NCBI RefSeq assembly: GCF_001050035.1
Contig: NZ_CVTA01000065.1
Location: 124,001 to 188,000 of the forward strand
Direction: 5' to 3'
Source: Mycolicibacterium komanii
GTDB lineage: Bacteria > Actinomycetota > Actinomycetes > Mycobacteriales > Mycobacteriaceae
Length of the DNA stretch: 64,000 nucleotides
The position numbers and the translations under genes were made by a program. Positions 1 through 10,452 of the stretch are shown in pieces (the stretch's first letter is position 1; each line of letters opens with the position of its first letter). The notes beneath the pieces are model-generated. The model saw only the letters and a program-made list of their open reading frames with translations, was not told where the DNA came from and made no database searches.

Positions 1-4
1 AAAT

Positions 5-862
5 TCAGAGCACCAGGCGGACCAGCGCCGCGGTGCGCGCCAGGCCAGGGAACGCGGCGGCCGTCGACCGTGGATGAAGGGCGTGCACGGCGATGCGGAA
101 CATCAAGGCGCGCAACAACATCTGTGACCACTCCGGGAGCGGGCTCCACCGTTCGATCAACCCGTCGTCGGCCTCACCCCAGGACAGGGCGTCGACCACG
201 ACGACGCCGGCCGCCCATGACGCCGGCCGCCAGTAAGGAATGATGTCGGTGATCCCGGGCGCGGCGGTGCCCGCGAAAAGCACAGTGCCGTAGAGGTCTC
301 CGTGGACCAGCTGGCTCGGGCTCTTGGTCGGCTTGCGCAGGGTGGCAAGCTGATTGAGCAGTTCGACCGATCGCTGACCGTCGGCGGAGCCGGGCGACAC
401 CTTGGCGCCCGGCGGTAACGAGTGCAGTGGCCGTTCCTCCACCGCGGCGCGGTCGGCGGCGATGAACACGTCGACGTCACCCCACGGCGCCACCGGTGGC
501 TGCGTCAGGAACCTCGGGCGTTCGAGCTTGGCCGTCGCCTCGTGTAGGCGCACCGCGGCCGAGACCACCTCATCGTGGCGGGGTTCGGGAGTTCCGGCGA
601 CGAAGGTGTCCGCGCGCCACCCCGCGACGACATACCGTCCGTCGGTGGACCGTACGGGACGCGCCAGGCGCACCCCGTCGACGAACAGTGTCTCGCGAAC
701 CTTGGCCGACCATGCGGCGCGGGCGTGGTCGGCGACCATCGACACCACCACCTCGCCGCAGCGCCACCCGCCCTCCCAGCCCGGCCCGAGCGCAACGGGC
801 GCGACACCGGTCAGGCCGAACGCGGCCAGCACATGATCCGGTGGCCGTTCGACAGTCACCAC
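5..862 (-). CDS. TIGR02569-type protein, Rv3205c-like (aminoglycoside-phosphotransferase-like fold)
   Basis: A protein of about 285 residues whose central segment (LVHGDLYGTVLFAG) resembles the HGD catalytic loop of the aminoglycoside/choline kinase fold, with a later D-x-x-P-Y-W stretch. I recognise it as the mycobacterial family kept next to moeZ (Rv3205c), whose substrate is not known to me. It follows moeZ on the same strand after 33 bases. Two GTG codons are adjacent (862 and 859); a -10 like hexamer (TACGCT, 871 to 866) lies 6 bases before the second, so a leaderless start at 859 is as likely as 862. Kinase activity is inference only. Confidence 0.8.
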   Translation of the reverse strand: MVTVERPPDHVLAAFGLTGVAPVALGPGWEGGWRCGEVVVSMVADHARAAWSAKVRETLFVDGVRLARPVRSTDGRYVVAGWRADTFVAGTPEPRHDEVVSAAVRLHEATAKLERPRFLTQPPVAPWGDVDVFIAADRAAVEERPLHSLPPGAKVSPGSADGQRSVELLNQLATLRKPTKSPSQLVHGDLYGTVLFAGTAAPGITDIIPYWRPASWAAGVVVVDALSWGEADDGLIERWSPLPEWSQMLLRALMFRIAVHALHPRSTAAAFPGLARTAALVRLVL

Positions 863-895
863 CTCAGCGTAAGCGGAGTTTCGGCAAACCAGCCG

Positions 896-2074
896 TTAGT
901 ACATGACCATGTCGGGTTCGAGTTGCTTACCCCATGCGACGATGCCGCCCTGTACGTGCATCGCGTCGGAGAACCCGGCCTTCTTGGCGATGGCCAACAC
1001 CTCGGCCGAACGCACACCGGTCTTGCAGTAGAACACCGGCGTCCGGTCGGTAGGCAACTTGGCCAGTGCAGCGCCCGATTCGAAGGCGCCCTTCGGGATC
1101 AGCTCGGCGCCCTCGATGCGGTTGATGTCCCACTCGACCTGTTCGCGCACGTCGATGAGCGCCAGCGGCTTACCGGAGTCGAGCAGTTCCTTGAGCTCGC
1201 GCGGGGTGATCGTCGAGTCGGCCGCGGCTTCGGCGGCGGCGTCGGACACCACGCCGCAGAACTCCTCGTAGTCGATCAGCTCGGTGATCTTCGGCGTCGA
1301 GGGGTCCTTGCGGATTTTGATCGTGCGGTACGTCATGTCGAGCGCGTCGTAGACCATCAGCCGACCCAGCAGCGTCTCGCCGATGCCGGTGATCAGCTTA
1401 ATGGCCTCGGTGCCCATCACCGATGCGACCGAAGCGCACAGGATGCCCAGCACCCCGCCCTCGGCGCACGACGGCACCATCCCCGGCGGCGGCGGCTCGG
1501 GGTACAGGTCGCGGTAGTTCAACCCGAGCCCGTTCGGGGCGTCCTCCCAGAAGACCGAGATCTGCCCCTCGAACCGGAAGATGGACCCCCAGACGTAGGG
1601 CTTGTGCGCCAGCACGGCGGCGTCGTTGACGAGATAACGCGTCGCGAAGTTGTCGGTGCCGTCGAGGATCAGGTCGTACTGCTCGAAGAGTTCGACGGCG
1701 TTGTCGGGTTCCAGCCGGAACTCATGCAGGTTGACCGTCACCAGCGGGTTGATGTCGAGGATCGAGTCGCGTGCGCTCTCGGCCTTCGACCGGCCGATGT
1801 CGGACTGGCCGTGGATGATCTGGCGCTGCAGATTCGACTCGTCGACAACGTCGAACTCGACGATCCCGATCGTGCCGACGCCGGCCGCGGCGAGGTAGAG
1901 CAAGGTCGGCGAGCCCAGCCCGCCGGCGCCGATGACCAACACCTTGGCGTTCTTCAGCCGCTTCTGCCCGTCCAGGCCGAGGTCGGGAATGATGAGGTGA
2001 CGGCTGTAGCGCGCCACCTCCTCGCGGGTGAGTTCGGCCGCCGGTTCTACCAGCGGCGGCAACGGTGTCGACAC
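896..2074 (-). CDS. moeZ: MoeZ, adenylyltransferase/sulfurtransferase (ThiF + rhodanese)
   Basis: The N-terminal ThiF/MoeB domain adenylates the C-terminal Gly-Gly of ubiquitin-like sulfur carriers and the C-terminal rhodanese domain transfers sulfur. In mycobacteria MoeZ serves molybdopterin (MoaD-type) and CysO-dependent cysteine synthesis. The nucleotide-binding GAGGLGSP lies near residue 50 and the rhodanese active-site loop CKTGVRS near the C-terminus. The GTG start at 2074 gives 392 residues, the M. tuberculosis length, and has AGGAGA 6 bases upstream; the reading frame extends further upstream but that part is not conserved. The ThiF zinc-binding cysteines include the one in SCAEGG. 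A possible SigH-type promoter is listed separately. Cytosolic enzyme. Confidence 0.95.
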   Translation of the reverse strand: MSTPLPPLVEPAAELTREEVARYSRHLIIPDLGLDGQKRLKNAKVLVIGAGGLGSPTLLYLAAAGVGTIGIVEFDVVDESNLQRQIIHGQSDIGRSKAESARDSILDINPLVTVNLHEFRLEPDNAVELFEQYDLILDGTDNFATRYLVNDAAVLAHKPYVWGSIFRFEGQISVFWEDAPNGLGLNYRDLYPEPPPPGMVPSCAEGGVLGILCASVASVMGTEAIKLITGIGETLLGRLMVYDALDMTYRTIKIRKDPSTPKITELIDYEEFCGVVSDAAAEAAADSTITPRELKELLDSGKPLALIDVREQVEWDINRIEGAELIPKGAFESGAALAKLPTDRTPVFYCKTGVRSAEVLAIAKKAGFSDAMHVQGGIVAWGKQLEPDMVMY

Positions 2075-2135
2075 CGTGTTTCTCCTTGATCCACCTGATT
2101 CAACGTCTATGACCATCACAGCAGTTACGACATTC

Positions 2136-2161
2136 AACAGCAACGAGCAGTCATCGCTTCC
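2136..2161 (-). promoter_or_regulatory. Possible SigH-type promoter of moeZ
   Basis: Reading the minus strand, GGAAGC (2161 to 2156), a 17-base spacer and GTT (2138 to 2136) approximate the GGAAYA / GTT pattern of SigH promoters. Start of transcription would be near 2126, giving a leader of about 50 bases. I recall Rv3206c among the SigH-dependent oxidative stress genes of M. tuberculosis, which would fit. The -35 box is one base off consensus. Confidence 0.35.
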
Positions 2162-2210
2162 CTCCGGCATACCCGCAGGCTCGCGGCCGGCCGCTCGCGC
2201 TCATCGGACG

Positions 2211-4319
<2,109 letters not shown>

Positions 4320-4541
4320 GCCGGGGCCCCTTTCCGTCTTTTCGAAGAACTTGAGCTAAGGCTAGTGGACGGCTGGAGCGCACACCGCGCCGGTGAGTTC
4401 GCGGTCAGCGAAGCCTCGAGACCAACGGCGACCGAACCGAGTCCGGACCGTAACCAACACACGGGTCAGTGAACCTCATCTGTCACTCCCGCCTCGATAG
4501 CATCAGGCGCGGTAATGCTAAAGACGACTGGAAAAGCCCAC

Positions 4542-5300
4542 ATGAACAGGTCTTATACCGCGCAATCACCGTATTCCCTGGCCCCGACGGAGCGGATCCC
4601 CAGCTATTCCGGCTACTCGGACTATCCCGAGCCGCCCGTCGACGACTTCGACTACGAGTACGGTCCGTCCGAACCCGAGGACTACGACGAGTACGAACAG
4701 TCCTACGACGAGGAGAGCATCGACCGGCGCTGGATGTGGGTCGCCGGCATCGCCGGGGTGATCCTGTTCATCGCGATCGGCACCACCGGAATCATCCTCG
4801 GCGGCGGCGACAGCGGTTCGGTCACGGCCACCGCGACATCGGAGGCGCCCGCGCCGTCGAGTGCGCCTGCCACCACCGCACCGCGCGCCTCGGGGGCTGC
4901 GCCCGTCGTCCCCTCGCTGCCGCCGGAAACCGTCACGACGATCACCCCGAGCGCCGAGACGACGCCGCCGGTCGCCCCCGCACCCACTCCGACCGCGCAG
5001 GCGGCTGTTCCCCCGCCGGCGCCGGCGTCACCGCGGACCTTCACCTACCGGGTGACGGGCAACCGCCAACTGCTGGACCTGGTCACAGTGATCTACACCG
5101 ACGGGCAGGGCGCGCTGCGGACCGACGTCAACGTCGCACTGCCGTGGGTCAAACAGGTGGTCCTCGACCCGGGCGTCGAGCTCAAGTCGGTCACCGCGAC
5201 CAGCGTCGCCGGCCAGCTGAACTGCAGCATCCTCGATGCCGCGGGCACGGCGATCGCCTCGCAGAACAACAACTCGATGATCGCGACCTGCACCCAGTAG
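4542..5300 (+). CDS. Thr/Pro-rich membrane protein with MmpS-like C-terminal domain (Rv3209-like)
   Basis: About 252 residues: an acidic, Tyr-rich N-terminus (DYDEYEQSYDEES), one membrane helix near residues 65-85, a Pro/Thr/Ala-rich linker, and an outside domain of about 90 residues with two cysteines (NCSILDAAG and ATCTQ). The LPWVKQVVLDPG segment and the terminal Cys pair resemble the extracytoplasmic beta-domain of MmpS proteins, which act with MmpL lipid transporters. No mmpL gene is nearby. ATG at 4542 has GGAAAAG upstream; ATG 4515 is an alternative only about 11 bases after a TAGCAT -10 at 4498-4503. MmpS kinship is my reading of the pattern. Confidence 0.78.
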   Translation: MNRSYTAQSPYSLAPTERIPSYSGYSDYPEPPVDDFDYEYGPSEPEDYDEYEQSYDEESIDRRWMWVAGIAGVILFIAIGTTGIILGGGDSGSVTATATSEAPAPSSAPATTAPRASGAAPVVPSLPPETVTTITPSAETTPPVAPAPTPTAQAAVPPPAPASPRTFTYRVTGNRQLLDLVTVIYTDGQGALRTDVNVALPWVKQVVLDPGVELKSVTATSVAGQLNCSILDAAGTAIASQNNNSMIATCTQ

Positions 5301-5996
5301 TCAGGCGAGGCCCAGTTCCTCCATGCGGGAGGCGTGTGTCCGCTGCAACCGGTCGAAGAACTCGGTCATCTGCGTGAGCCCTTCGCCGCCCGCCATCACC
5401 AGGTCGACGAGCTCGTCGTGGTCGGCCAGCACGAACTGCGCCTGGGTGATGGCCTCGCCGAGCAGCCGGCGCGACCACAGCGCGAGCCGATGGCGCTGTC
5501 TGTCGCTGGCGGTCACCGCCGCGCGCACCTCCGCGACGACGAACTGGGAGTGGCCGGTCTCGGAGAGCACCGCACGCACCACATCGGAGACCTCGTCGGG
5601 CAGGGCGTGGGCGATCTCGAGGTAGAAGTCCGCCGCGAGCGCGTCGCCGACATAGGTCTTGACGAGCGCTTCAAGCCACGTGCTCGGAGTGGTCAGTCGG
5701 TGGTAATTCTCAAGGGCGGACGCGTATTTCGTCATTGCGGGCACGACGTCGACCCCGCGGCGCTCGAGCGCGTCGCGCAGCACTTCGTAGTGGTTCATCT
5801 CGGCGGCCGCCATGGTCGCCATGTTGATGCGCCCGCGAAGGTTGGGCGCCATGCGGGCTTCCTCGGTGAGCCGGTAGAACGCCGCCACCTCGCCGTAGGC
5901 CAGCAGCGCGAACAGCTCGTTGACGCCGGGATGGTCGGCCGACACACCTGACGTCGCCGAGTCGGTTTGCCCGGGAGCCGGAGGCGTCGTGTTCAT
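5301..5996 (-). CDS. Ferritin-like MiaE-type protein (Rv3210c-like)
   Basis: A 231-residue protein of the ferritin-like di-iron superfamily that includes the tRNA hydroxylase MiaE. Four helices carry spaced acidic and His residues (GEVAAFYRLTEEAR, AAEMNHYEVL, DFYLEIAHAL, SETGHSQF), consistent with E/ExxH metal ligands. Whether it acts on tRNA in mycobacteria is not established to my knowledge. The chosen ATG at 5996 gives the length known for M. tuberculosis; the frame continues to 6122 without a better start. It is convergent with, and directly abuts, the MmpS-like gene, and is divergent from rhlE. Confidence 0.85.
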   Translation of the reverse strand: MNTTPPAPGQTDSATSGVSADHPGVNELFALLAYGEVAAFYRLTEEARMAPNLRGRINMATMAAAEMNHYEVLRDALERRGVDVVPAMTKYASALENYHRLTTPSTWLEALVKTYVGDALAADFYLEIAHALPDEVSDVVRAVLSETGHSQFVVAEVRAAVTASDRQRHRLALWSRRLLGEAITQAQFVLADHDELVDLVMAGGEGLTQMTEFFDRLQRTHASRMEELGLA

Positions 5997-6050
5997 GGGC
6001 CCAACAATAAACGCCGTCGGCGGGTCGCTCGTCGGGCCGAGGCGACCAGG

Positions 6051-6056
6051 TATGAT
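6051..6056 (+). promoter_or_regulatory. Candidate -10 element for rhlE
   Basis: TATGAT is a near-consensus SigA -10 box in the gap between the divergent MiaE-like gene and rhlE. No good -35 is visible, which is usual in mycobacteria. Transcription from about 6063 would give an unusually long leader of about 175 bases before rhlE. Confidence 0.4.
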
Positions 6057-6204
6057 GGGTACGGGCGTGGTAGTTGGCAAGACGTTTTGTAAGCCGCCTC
6101 GACCCAAGAAATGTGCGTGCACGCAGTCGGTCCGCCTACCTCAGTGCAGGGCCCTTGGTCTTCAACAGGCCATCTCTTGTCGAACTCGTGCGCGCGTGGA
6201 AGCC

Positions 6205-6243
6205 ATGAGGATGACAATTGAAAGGCCTCGTTTTCGCGTATGA
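6205..6243 (+). CDS. Twelve-codon upstream ORF coupled to rhlE
   Basis: ATG at 6205, preceded by GGAAG, opens a 12-residue frame (MRMTIERPRFRV) whose TGA stop overlaps the rhlE start codon as ATGA. rhlE itself has no convincing ribosome-binding site directly upstream, so translation of this leader could deliver ribosomes to rhlE. It has no recognisable protein function; a coupling or attenuation role is inference. Confidence 0.4.
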   Translation: MRMTIERPRFRV

Positions 6244-7697
6244 CGCATCTCAATCCCACATTTGCTGAACTGGGAGTTCGCGACGAAATCGTCCGCGCTC
6301 TCGCCGAGGATGGCAAAGAACATCCATTCGCAATTCAAGAGCTGACCATGCCGATGGCACTGGCCGGCGACGACCTGATCGGTCAGGCCCGCACCGGCAT
6401 GGGCAAGACCCTCGCGTTCGGTGTGCCGCTGCTCCAGCGGATCACGACCGATCCCGAGCGGCCGCTGACCGGCGTTCCGCGGGCACTGGTGGTCGTTCCC
6501 ACCCGCGAACTGTGTCTGCAGGTGTACGGCGATCTGGCGGCCGCCGCGAAGTACCTCACCGTCGGTGACCGCAAGCTGTCCGTCACGTCGATCTACGGCG
6601 GCCGGCCCTACGAGGGGCAGATCGAGGCGCTCGAGAAGGGCGTCGACGTGGTCGTCGGCACGCCCGGACGACTGCTCGACCTGGCCCAGCAGGGGCACCT
6701 GAAGCTCGGCGGCCTGTCGATGCTGGTGCTCGACGAGGCCGACGAGATGCTCGACCTCGGCTTCCTGCCGGATATCGAGCGGATCCTGCGTCAGATCCCC
6801 GACAGCAGGCAGTCGATGCTGTTCTCGGCGACGATGCCGGACCCGATCATCACGTTGGCCAGGACCTTCATGAACCAGCCGACGCACATCCGGGCCGAGG
6901 CCCCGCATTCGGCGGCCACCCACGACACCACCGAGCAGTTCGCCTATCGCGCCCACGCGCTGGACAAGGTCGAGATGGTCACCCGCATCCTGCAGGCCGA
7001 GGGCCGAGGCGCGACGATGATCTTCACCCGCACCAAGCGCACCGCCCAGAAGGTCTCCGATGAGCTCGCCGAGCGCGGTTTCAAGGTCGGCGCCGTACAC
7101 GGTGACCTCGGACAGGGCGCGCGTGAGAAGGCGCTCAAGGCGTTCCGCACCGGCGAGATCGATGTGTTGGTCGCCACCGACGTCGCCGCCCGCGGTATCG
7201 ACATCGACGACGTCACCCACGTCATCAACTACCAGATCCCCGAGGACGAGCAGGCCTACGTGCACCGCATCGGGCGCACCGGGCGCGCCGGCAAGACCGG
7301 CGTCGCGGTGACCCTCGTCGACTGGGACGAGATGGCGCGCTGGGCGATGATCGACAAGGCGCTCAACCTGGGTTGCCCCGATCCCGCCGAGACGTACTCC
7401 AGCTCACCGCACCTCTACAGCGAGCTGAACATCCCGGCCGACGCCACCGGCACGGTCGGCCAGCCGGTGAAGGTGCAGAGCAGCAGGCGCGCACCGGCGG
7501 AGAAGTCGGACGACGCCCCGGCCCGCAAGCGAAACCGCAGCCGTCGTCGCACCCGCGGCGGCAAGCCGGTCACCGGACATCCCGAGGCGTCATCCGAACA
7601 GGACTCCGGCGGCAGTGGCGAGGATTCCGGCGACACGGCTCCGGCGAAGCGCAGGCGCCGTCGTCGGCCCCGCAAGGCCGCGGCCAGCGCCGGCTAG
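6240..7697 (+). CDS. rhlE: DEAD-box RNA helicase RhlE
   Basis: ATP-dependent RNA helicase of 485 residues. In order: Q motif (PFAIQ), motif I GQARTGMGKT, Ia PTRELC, Ib GTPGR, II DEAD, III SAT, then IV-VI including ATDVAARGID and HRIGRTGRAG. The C-terminal 75 residues form a basic Arg/Lys-rich tail (RKRNRSRRRTRGGK and RKRRRRRRP-type clusters) typical of RNA-binding extensions. Likely role: RNA remodelling, ribosome assembly and cold or stress adaptation, by family knowledge. The start overlaps the stop of a short upstream ORF. The next gene starts 18 bases downstream on the same strand. Confidence 0.95.
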   Translation: MTHLNPTFAELGVRDEIVRALAEDGKEHPFAIQELTMPMALAGDDLIGQARTGMGKTLAFGVPLLQRITTDPERPLTGVPRALVVVPTRELCLQVYGDLAAAAKYLTVGDRKLSVTSIYGGRPYEGQIEALEKGVDVVVGTPGRLLDLAQQGHLKLGGLSMLVLDEADEMLDLGFLPDIERILRQIPDSRQSMLFSATMPDPIITLARTFMNQPTHIRAEAPHSAATHDTTEQFAYRAHALDKVEMVTRILQAEGRGATMIFTRTKRTAQKVSDELAERGFKVGAVHGDLGQGAREKALKAFRTGEIDVLVATDVAARGIDIDDVTHVINYQIPEDEQAYVHRIGRTGRAGKTGVAVTLVDWDEMARWAMIDKALNLGCPDPAETYSSSPHLYSELNIPADATGTVGQPVKVQSSRRAPAEKSDDAPARKRNRSRRRTRGGKPVTGHPEASSEQDSGGSGEDSGDTAPAKRRRRRRPRKAAASAG

Positions 7698-7715
7698 CCC
7701 AGCGCCTCCCCCGCG

Positions 7716-8930
7716 ATGGTCAAACCCGAACGCCGCACGCGCACCGATGTGATGGTGGCGCTGGCGATCGCCGTCGTGGTCGTGGTGACGGCGGCGTTGG
7801 TGTGGTGGACCAGTGACGCACGGGCGACGCTCAGCAGGCCCGCCGACAACCCCGTGCCGGCGCTGACGCCCGCCAAGGCGGTCCCGGAGTCCCTGCGGCA
7901 GCTGTGGACCGCATCCAGCGGACGCACCACGCTGCCGCTGGTGGTCGGCGGTGCGGTGGTGACCGGCGACGGCCGGACCGTCGAGGGACGCGACCCGGCG
8001 ACCGGCGACACGCTGTGGAGCTACGCCCGCGACCTCGACCTGTGCGGGGTCAGCTACGTCTACCAGTACGCGGTCGCCGTCTATCCCGATACGCGTGGAT
8101 GCGGTCAGGTCAGCACCATCGACGCCAAGACCGGCGAGCGGGGTTCGGCGCGCACGTCCTACGCCGACGCCTCGGTGACCCTGTCGTCCGACGGCACCAC
8201 GGTGCTCTCGGCGGGTGAGAACCGGCTGGAGCTGTGGCGCTCCGACATGGTCCGGATGATCAGCTACGGCGCGCTGGACGCCCGCATCAAGCCGGACGTC
8301 CCCACGTTGCCGTTGTGCCGGCTGGTGTCCGCGCAGGCGAGTTCGAGCGCGGTGTCGGTGCTCGAGGACTGCCCGCGGCAGTCAGATCTGCGCCTGACGC
8401 TGTTGCGGCCCTCGGACGAGGAAGACACCCCCGACCTGAAGTACGTGCCGCAGGAGGGTGTCGCGCCCGATTCGGGGGCACGCGTGGTGGCCGTTTCCGA
8501 CACGATGACCGCCGTCTACGTGCCCACACCCAAACCCGTGGTCAACATCGTCGACGAGACGGGCGAGACCATCGCCAGCACGCCGGTGGAGCGCCCGCCG
8601 TCGCCGCAGGCCACCATGTCGCGGGCGGGTGACCTGATCACCTGGTGGACCGGCGACAGCGTCATGGTGTTCTCCGACAACAACTTTGAATACCGTTACA
8701 CCGTCACGCCCGCCGGCCGGAACAAGCCCGTGGGCCCGGCGACGATCATGGCGGGGCGGCTGCTCGTCCCCGTCACCGACGGTTACGACGTGTTCGATCC
8801 CGCGACCGGGCGCGGCGAACGCCACATCCCGGTGGCCCGGCCGCAGAGCGCGGCGCCGGTGGTGCCCGCGGTGGCCGGCTCGACGCTGTTGGAGCAGCGC
8901 GGGGACGAACTGGTGGCTTTGGGCGGCTAG
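7716..8930 (+). CDS. Membrane-anchored beta-propeller (PQQ-like repeat) protein, Rv3212-like
   Basis: 404 residues with an N-terminal membrane helix at about 13-33 (VMVALAIAVVVVVTAALVWW) and an outside domain with repeated blade-like segments (EGRDPATGDTLWSYA, STIDAKTGERGS, DVFDPATGRGERH) typical of PQQ-binding-like propellers that usually act as scaffolds. Cysteine pairs such as CGVSY/CGQ suggest disulfide bonds. It follows rhlE by 18 bases and is probably co-transcribed. It has a homologue at the same place in M. tuberculosis; I know no assigned biochemical role. The gene is followed at once by a strong hairpin. Confidence 0.82.
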   Translation: MVKPERRTRTDVMVALAIAVVVVVTAALVWWTSDARATLSRPADNPVPALTPAKAVPESLRQLWTASSGRTTLPLVVGGAVVTGDGRTVEGRDPATGDTLWSYARDLDLCGVSYVYQYAVAVYPDTRGCGQVSTIDAKTGERGSARTSYADASVTLSSDGTTVLSAGENRLELWRSDMVRMISYGALDARIKPDVPTLPLCRLVSAQASSSAVSVLEDCPRQSDLRLTLLRPSDEEDTPDLKYVPQEGVAPDSGARVVAVSDTMTAVYVPTPKPVVNIVDETGETIASTPVERPPSPQATMSRAGDLITWWTGDSVMVFSDNNFEYRYTVTPAGRNKPVGPATIMAGRLLVPVTDGYDVFDPATGRGERHIPVARPQSAAPVVPAVAGSTLLEQRGDELVALGG

Positions 8931-8932
8931 AC

Positions 8933-8985
8933 GTGATTTGGGTGCGCTAACGATCGCTGCGCGACCACTAGCGCACCCAAATCAC
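8933..8985. repeat. 53-nt intergenic hairpin, probable bidirectional terminator or small repeat
   Basis: Arms GTGATTTGGGTGCGCTA (8933-8949) and TAGCGCACCCAAATCAC (8969-8985) are perfect 17-base reverse complements separated by a 19-base loop containing GATCGCTGCGCGA. It fills the gap between two convergent stop codons (8928-8930 and 8986-8988). A 53-nt relative with the same layout is at 63779-63831. Confidence 0.85.
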
Positions 8986-9789
8986 CTAGATTTCCGGGGC
9001 GAACGTCGGCATCGGTTTGCCGTTCTTCCAGTGCTTCATCAGCGCGGCGGCCAGCTCGCGGTAGGCGGCCGCACCCTTGTTCTTCCGGCTGGCGAGCACC
9101 GACGCTCCCGAGGCGCTGGCTTCGGCGAAGCGGACGGTGCGCGGGATCGGTGGCGCCAGCACCGGCAGGTCGTAGCGGTCGGCGACGTCGAGCAGCACGT
9201 CCCGGCTGTGCGTGGTGCGCGAGTCGTACAGCGTCGGCAGCGCGCCCAGCAGTTTGAGGTCGGCGTTGGTGATCGCCTGCACGTCGGCGATGGTGCGCAG
9301 GAACTGCCCGACTCCGCGGTGCGCCAGCGTCTCGCACTGCAACGGGACGATAACCTCGTCGGCGGCGGTCAGCCCGTTGAGCGTGAGCACGCCGAGTGAG
9401 GGCGGACAGTCGATGAGCGCCACGTCATAGCGGTCGAGGATCTTGGCCAGCGCACGCTTGAGCGCGTACTCGCGCCCGGCGCGCATCAGCAGCATGGCCT
9501 CGGCGCCGGCCAGGTCGATGTTGGCCGGCAGCAGCGTCATTCCCTCGGGCGTGTCCACCAGGGCGGCGTCGGGTTCGACCTCGCCGAGCAGCACCTCGTG
9601 GATCGACACCGGCAGCTTGTCGGGGTCGTGACCCAGTGAGAACGTCAGCGATCCCTGCGGATCGAGGTCCACCACCAGGACCCGCTTGCCCGTCTCCTGA
9701 ATCGCCGCACCCAACGACGCCACCGTCGTCGTCTTGGCTACCCCACCCTTTTGATTGGCGACCGCAAGTACTCGCGTCACGGTGCCCAT
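8986..9789 (-). CDS. Orphan ParA/Soj-type ATPase (Rv3213c-like)
   Basis: 267-residue deviant-Walker ATPase: KGGVAKTTT with the signature lysine near residue 15, VDLDPQG (A') and IDCPPSLG (Walker B). Members position DNA or protein cargo by ATP-driven gradient formation on the nucleoid. No parB partner or parS-like repeat is nearby, so the cargo is unknown and it is not the chromosomal parAB locus. Start is uncertain between ATG 9789 and GTG 9780; neither has a clear ribosome site. It is divergent from the phosphatase gene at 9841 and convergent with the beta-propeller gene. Confidence 0.88.
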   Translation of the reverse strand: MGTVTRVLAVANQKGGVAKTTTVASLGAAIQETGKRVLVVDLDPQGSLTFSLGHDPDKLPVSIHEVLLGEVEPDAALVDTPEGMTLLPANIDLAGAEAMLLMRAGREYALKRALAKILDRYDVALIDCPPSLGVLTLNGLTAADEVIVPLQCETLAHRGVGQFLRTIADVQAITNADLKLLGALPTLYDSRTTHSRDVLLDVADRYDLPVLAPPIPRTVRFAEASASGASVLASRKNKGAAAYRELAAALMKHWKNGKPMPTFAPEI

Positions 9790-9826
9790 CGTTGCACGGG
9801 TCGGGACAGCACGACGCGACGTGCGG

Positions 9827-9832
9827 CAGAAT
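9827..9832 (+). promoter_or_regulatory. Weak -10 (CAGAAT) of putative leaderless promoter
   Basis: CAGAAT ends 8 bases before the GTG start at 9841, the same geometry as the other leaderless starts in this window, although the first base differs from TANNNT. Confidence 0.3.
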
Positions 9833-9840
9833 GAGTCGGC

Positions 9841-10452
9841 GTGGCCCTCCTGGAGCACCGCCTGATCCTTCTTCGTCATGGCGAGACGGAGTGGTCGAAG
9901 AGCGGTCGGCACACCGGCCGCACCGACCTCGAGCTGACCGCGACCGGCGAGGAACGCGCCAAGCTGGCCGCCGAAGCGCTGGCCGAACTCGAGCTGGACG
10001 ACCCGCTGGTGATCTCCAGCCCGATGCGCCGTGCGGTGCGGACCGCCGAACTGGCGGGGCTGACCATCGACGAGGTGTCGCCGCTTTTGCAGGAATGGGA
10101 CTACGGCCGCTACGAGGGGCTGACCACCCCGCAGATCCGCGAGACCGTCCCCGATTGGCTGATCTGGACCCACGGCGCCGCCGGCGGCGAGAGCATCGAA
10201 GAGGTCAGCCGGCGCGCCGACAGCGCGCTCGAGGTGGCGCTCACCCACATGGAGACGCGCGACGTGGTGTTCGTCGGGCACGCGCATTTCTCGCGCTCGA
10301 TGATCGCGCGGTGGGTGGAGATGCCGGTGCCGAACGGAATCCGGTTCGCGATGGCACCCGCCTCCCTGGCGGTGCTCGGTTTCGAGCACGCGATGCGCCA
10401 GATCATCGCGCAGGGACTGACCGGCCACCAGGATCCGTGTAAACCACGGTGA
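9841..10452 (+). CDS. gpm2: Histidine-phosphatase superfamily acid phosphatase (Rv3214/gpm2-like)
   Basis: 203-residue member of the phosphoglycerate-mutase/acid phosphatase fold. The catalytic RHGETEW is near residue 12, the second-His segment FVGHAHFSR near residue 145. It lacks the insertions of classical cofactor-dependent mutases; the M. tuberculosis homologue of equal length has been characterised as an acid phosphatase despite its gpm2/entD names. GTG start at 9841. Its stop overlaps the GTG of entC (GTGA), so the two genes are translationally coupled, and a GNAT gene continues the operon. Confidence 0.9.
   Translation: MALLEHRLILLRHGETEWSKSGRHTGRTDLELTATGEERAKLAAEALAELELDDPLVISSPMRRAVRTAELAGLTIDEVSPLLQEWDYGRYEGLTTPQIRETVPDWLIWTHGAAGGESIEEVSRRADSALEVALTHMETRDVVFVGHAHFSRSMIARWVEMPVPNGIRFAMAPASLAVLGFEHAMRQIIAQGLTGHQDPCKPR

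Noticed and set aside
575..2089. Long plus-strand frame opposite moeZ
   Set aside because: Shadow of moeZ and its neighbour; no recognisable protein features.
8986..9789. Chromosomal parA of the parAB-parS system
   Set aside because: No parB follows and the neighbours are not gidB/rnpA-type origin genes; it is an orphan ParA-like ATPase.
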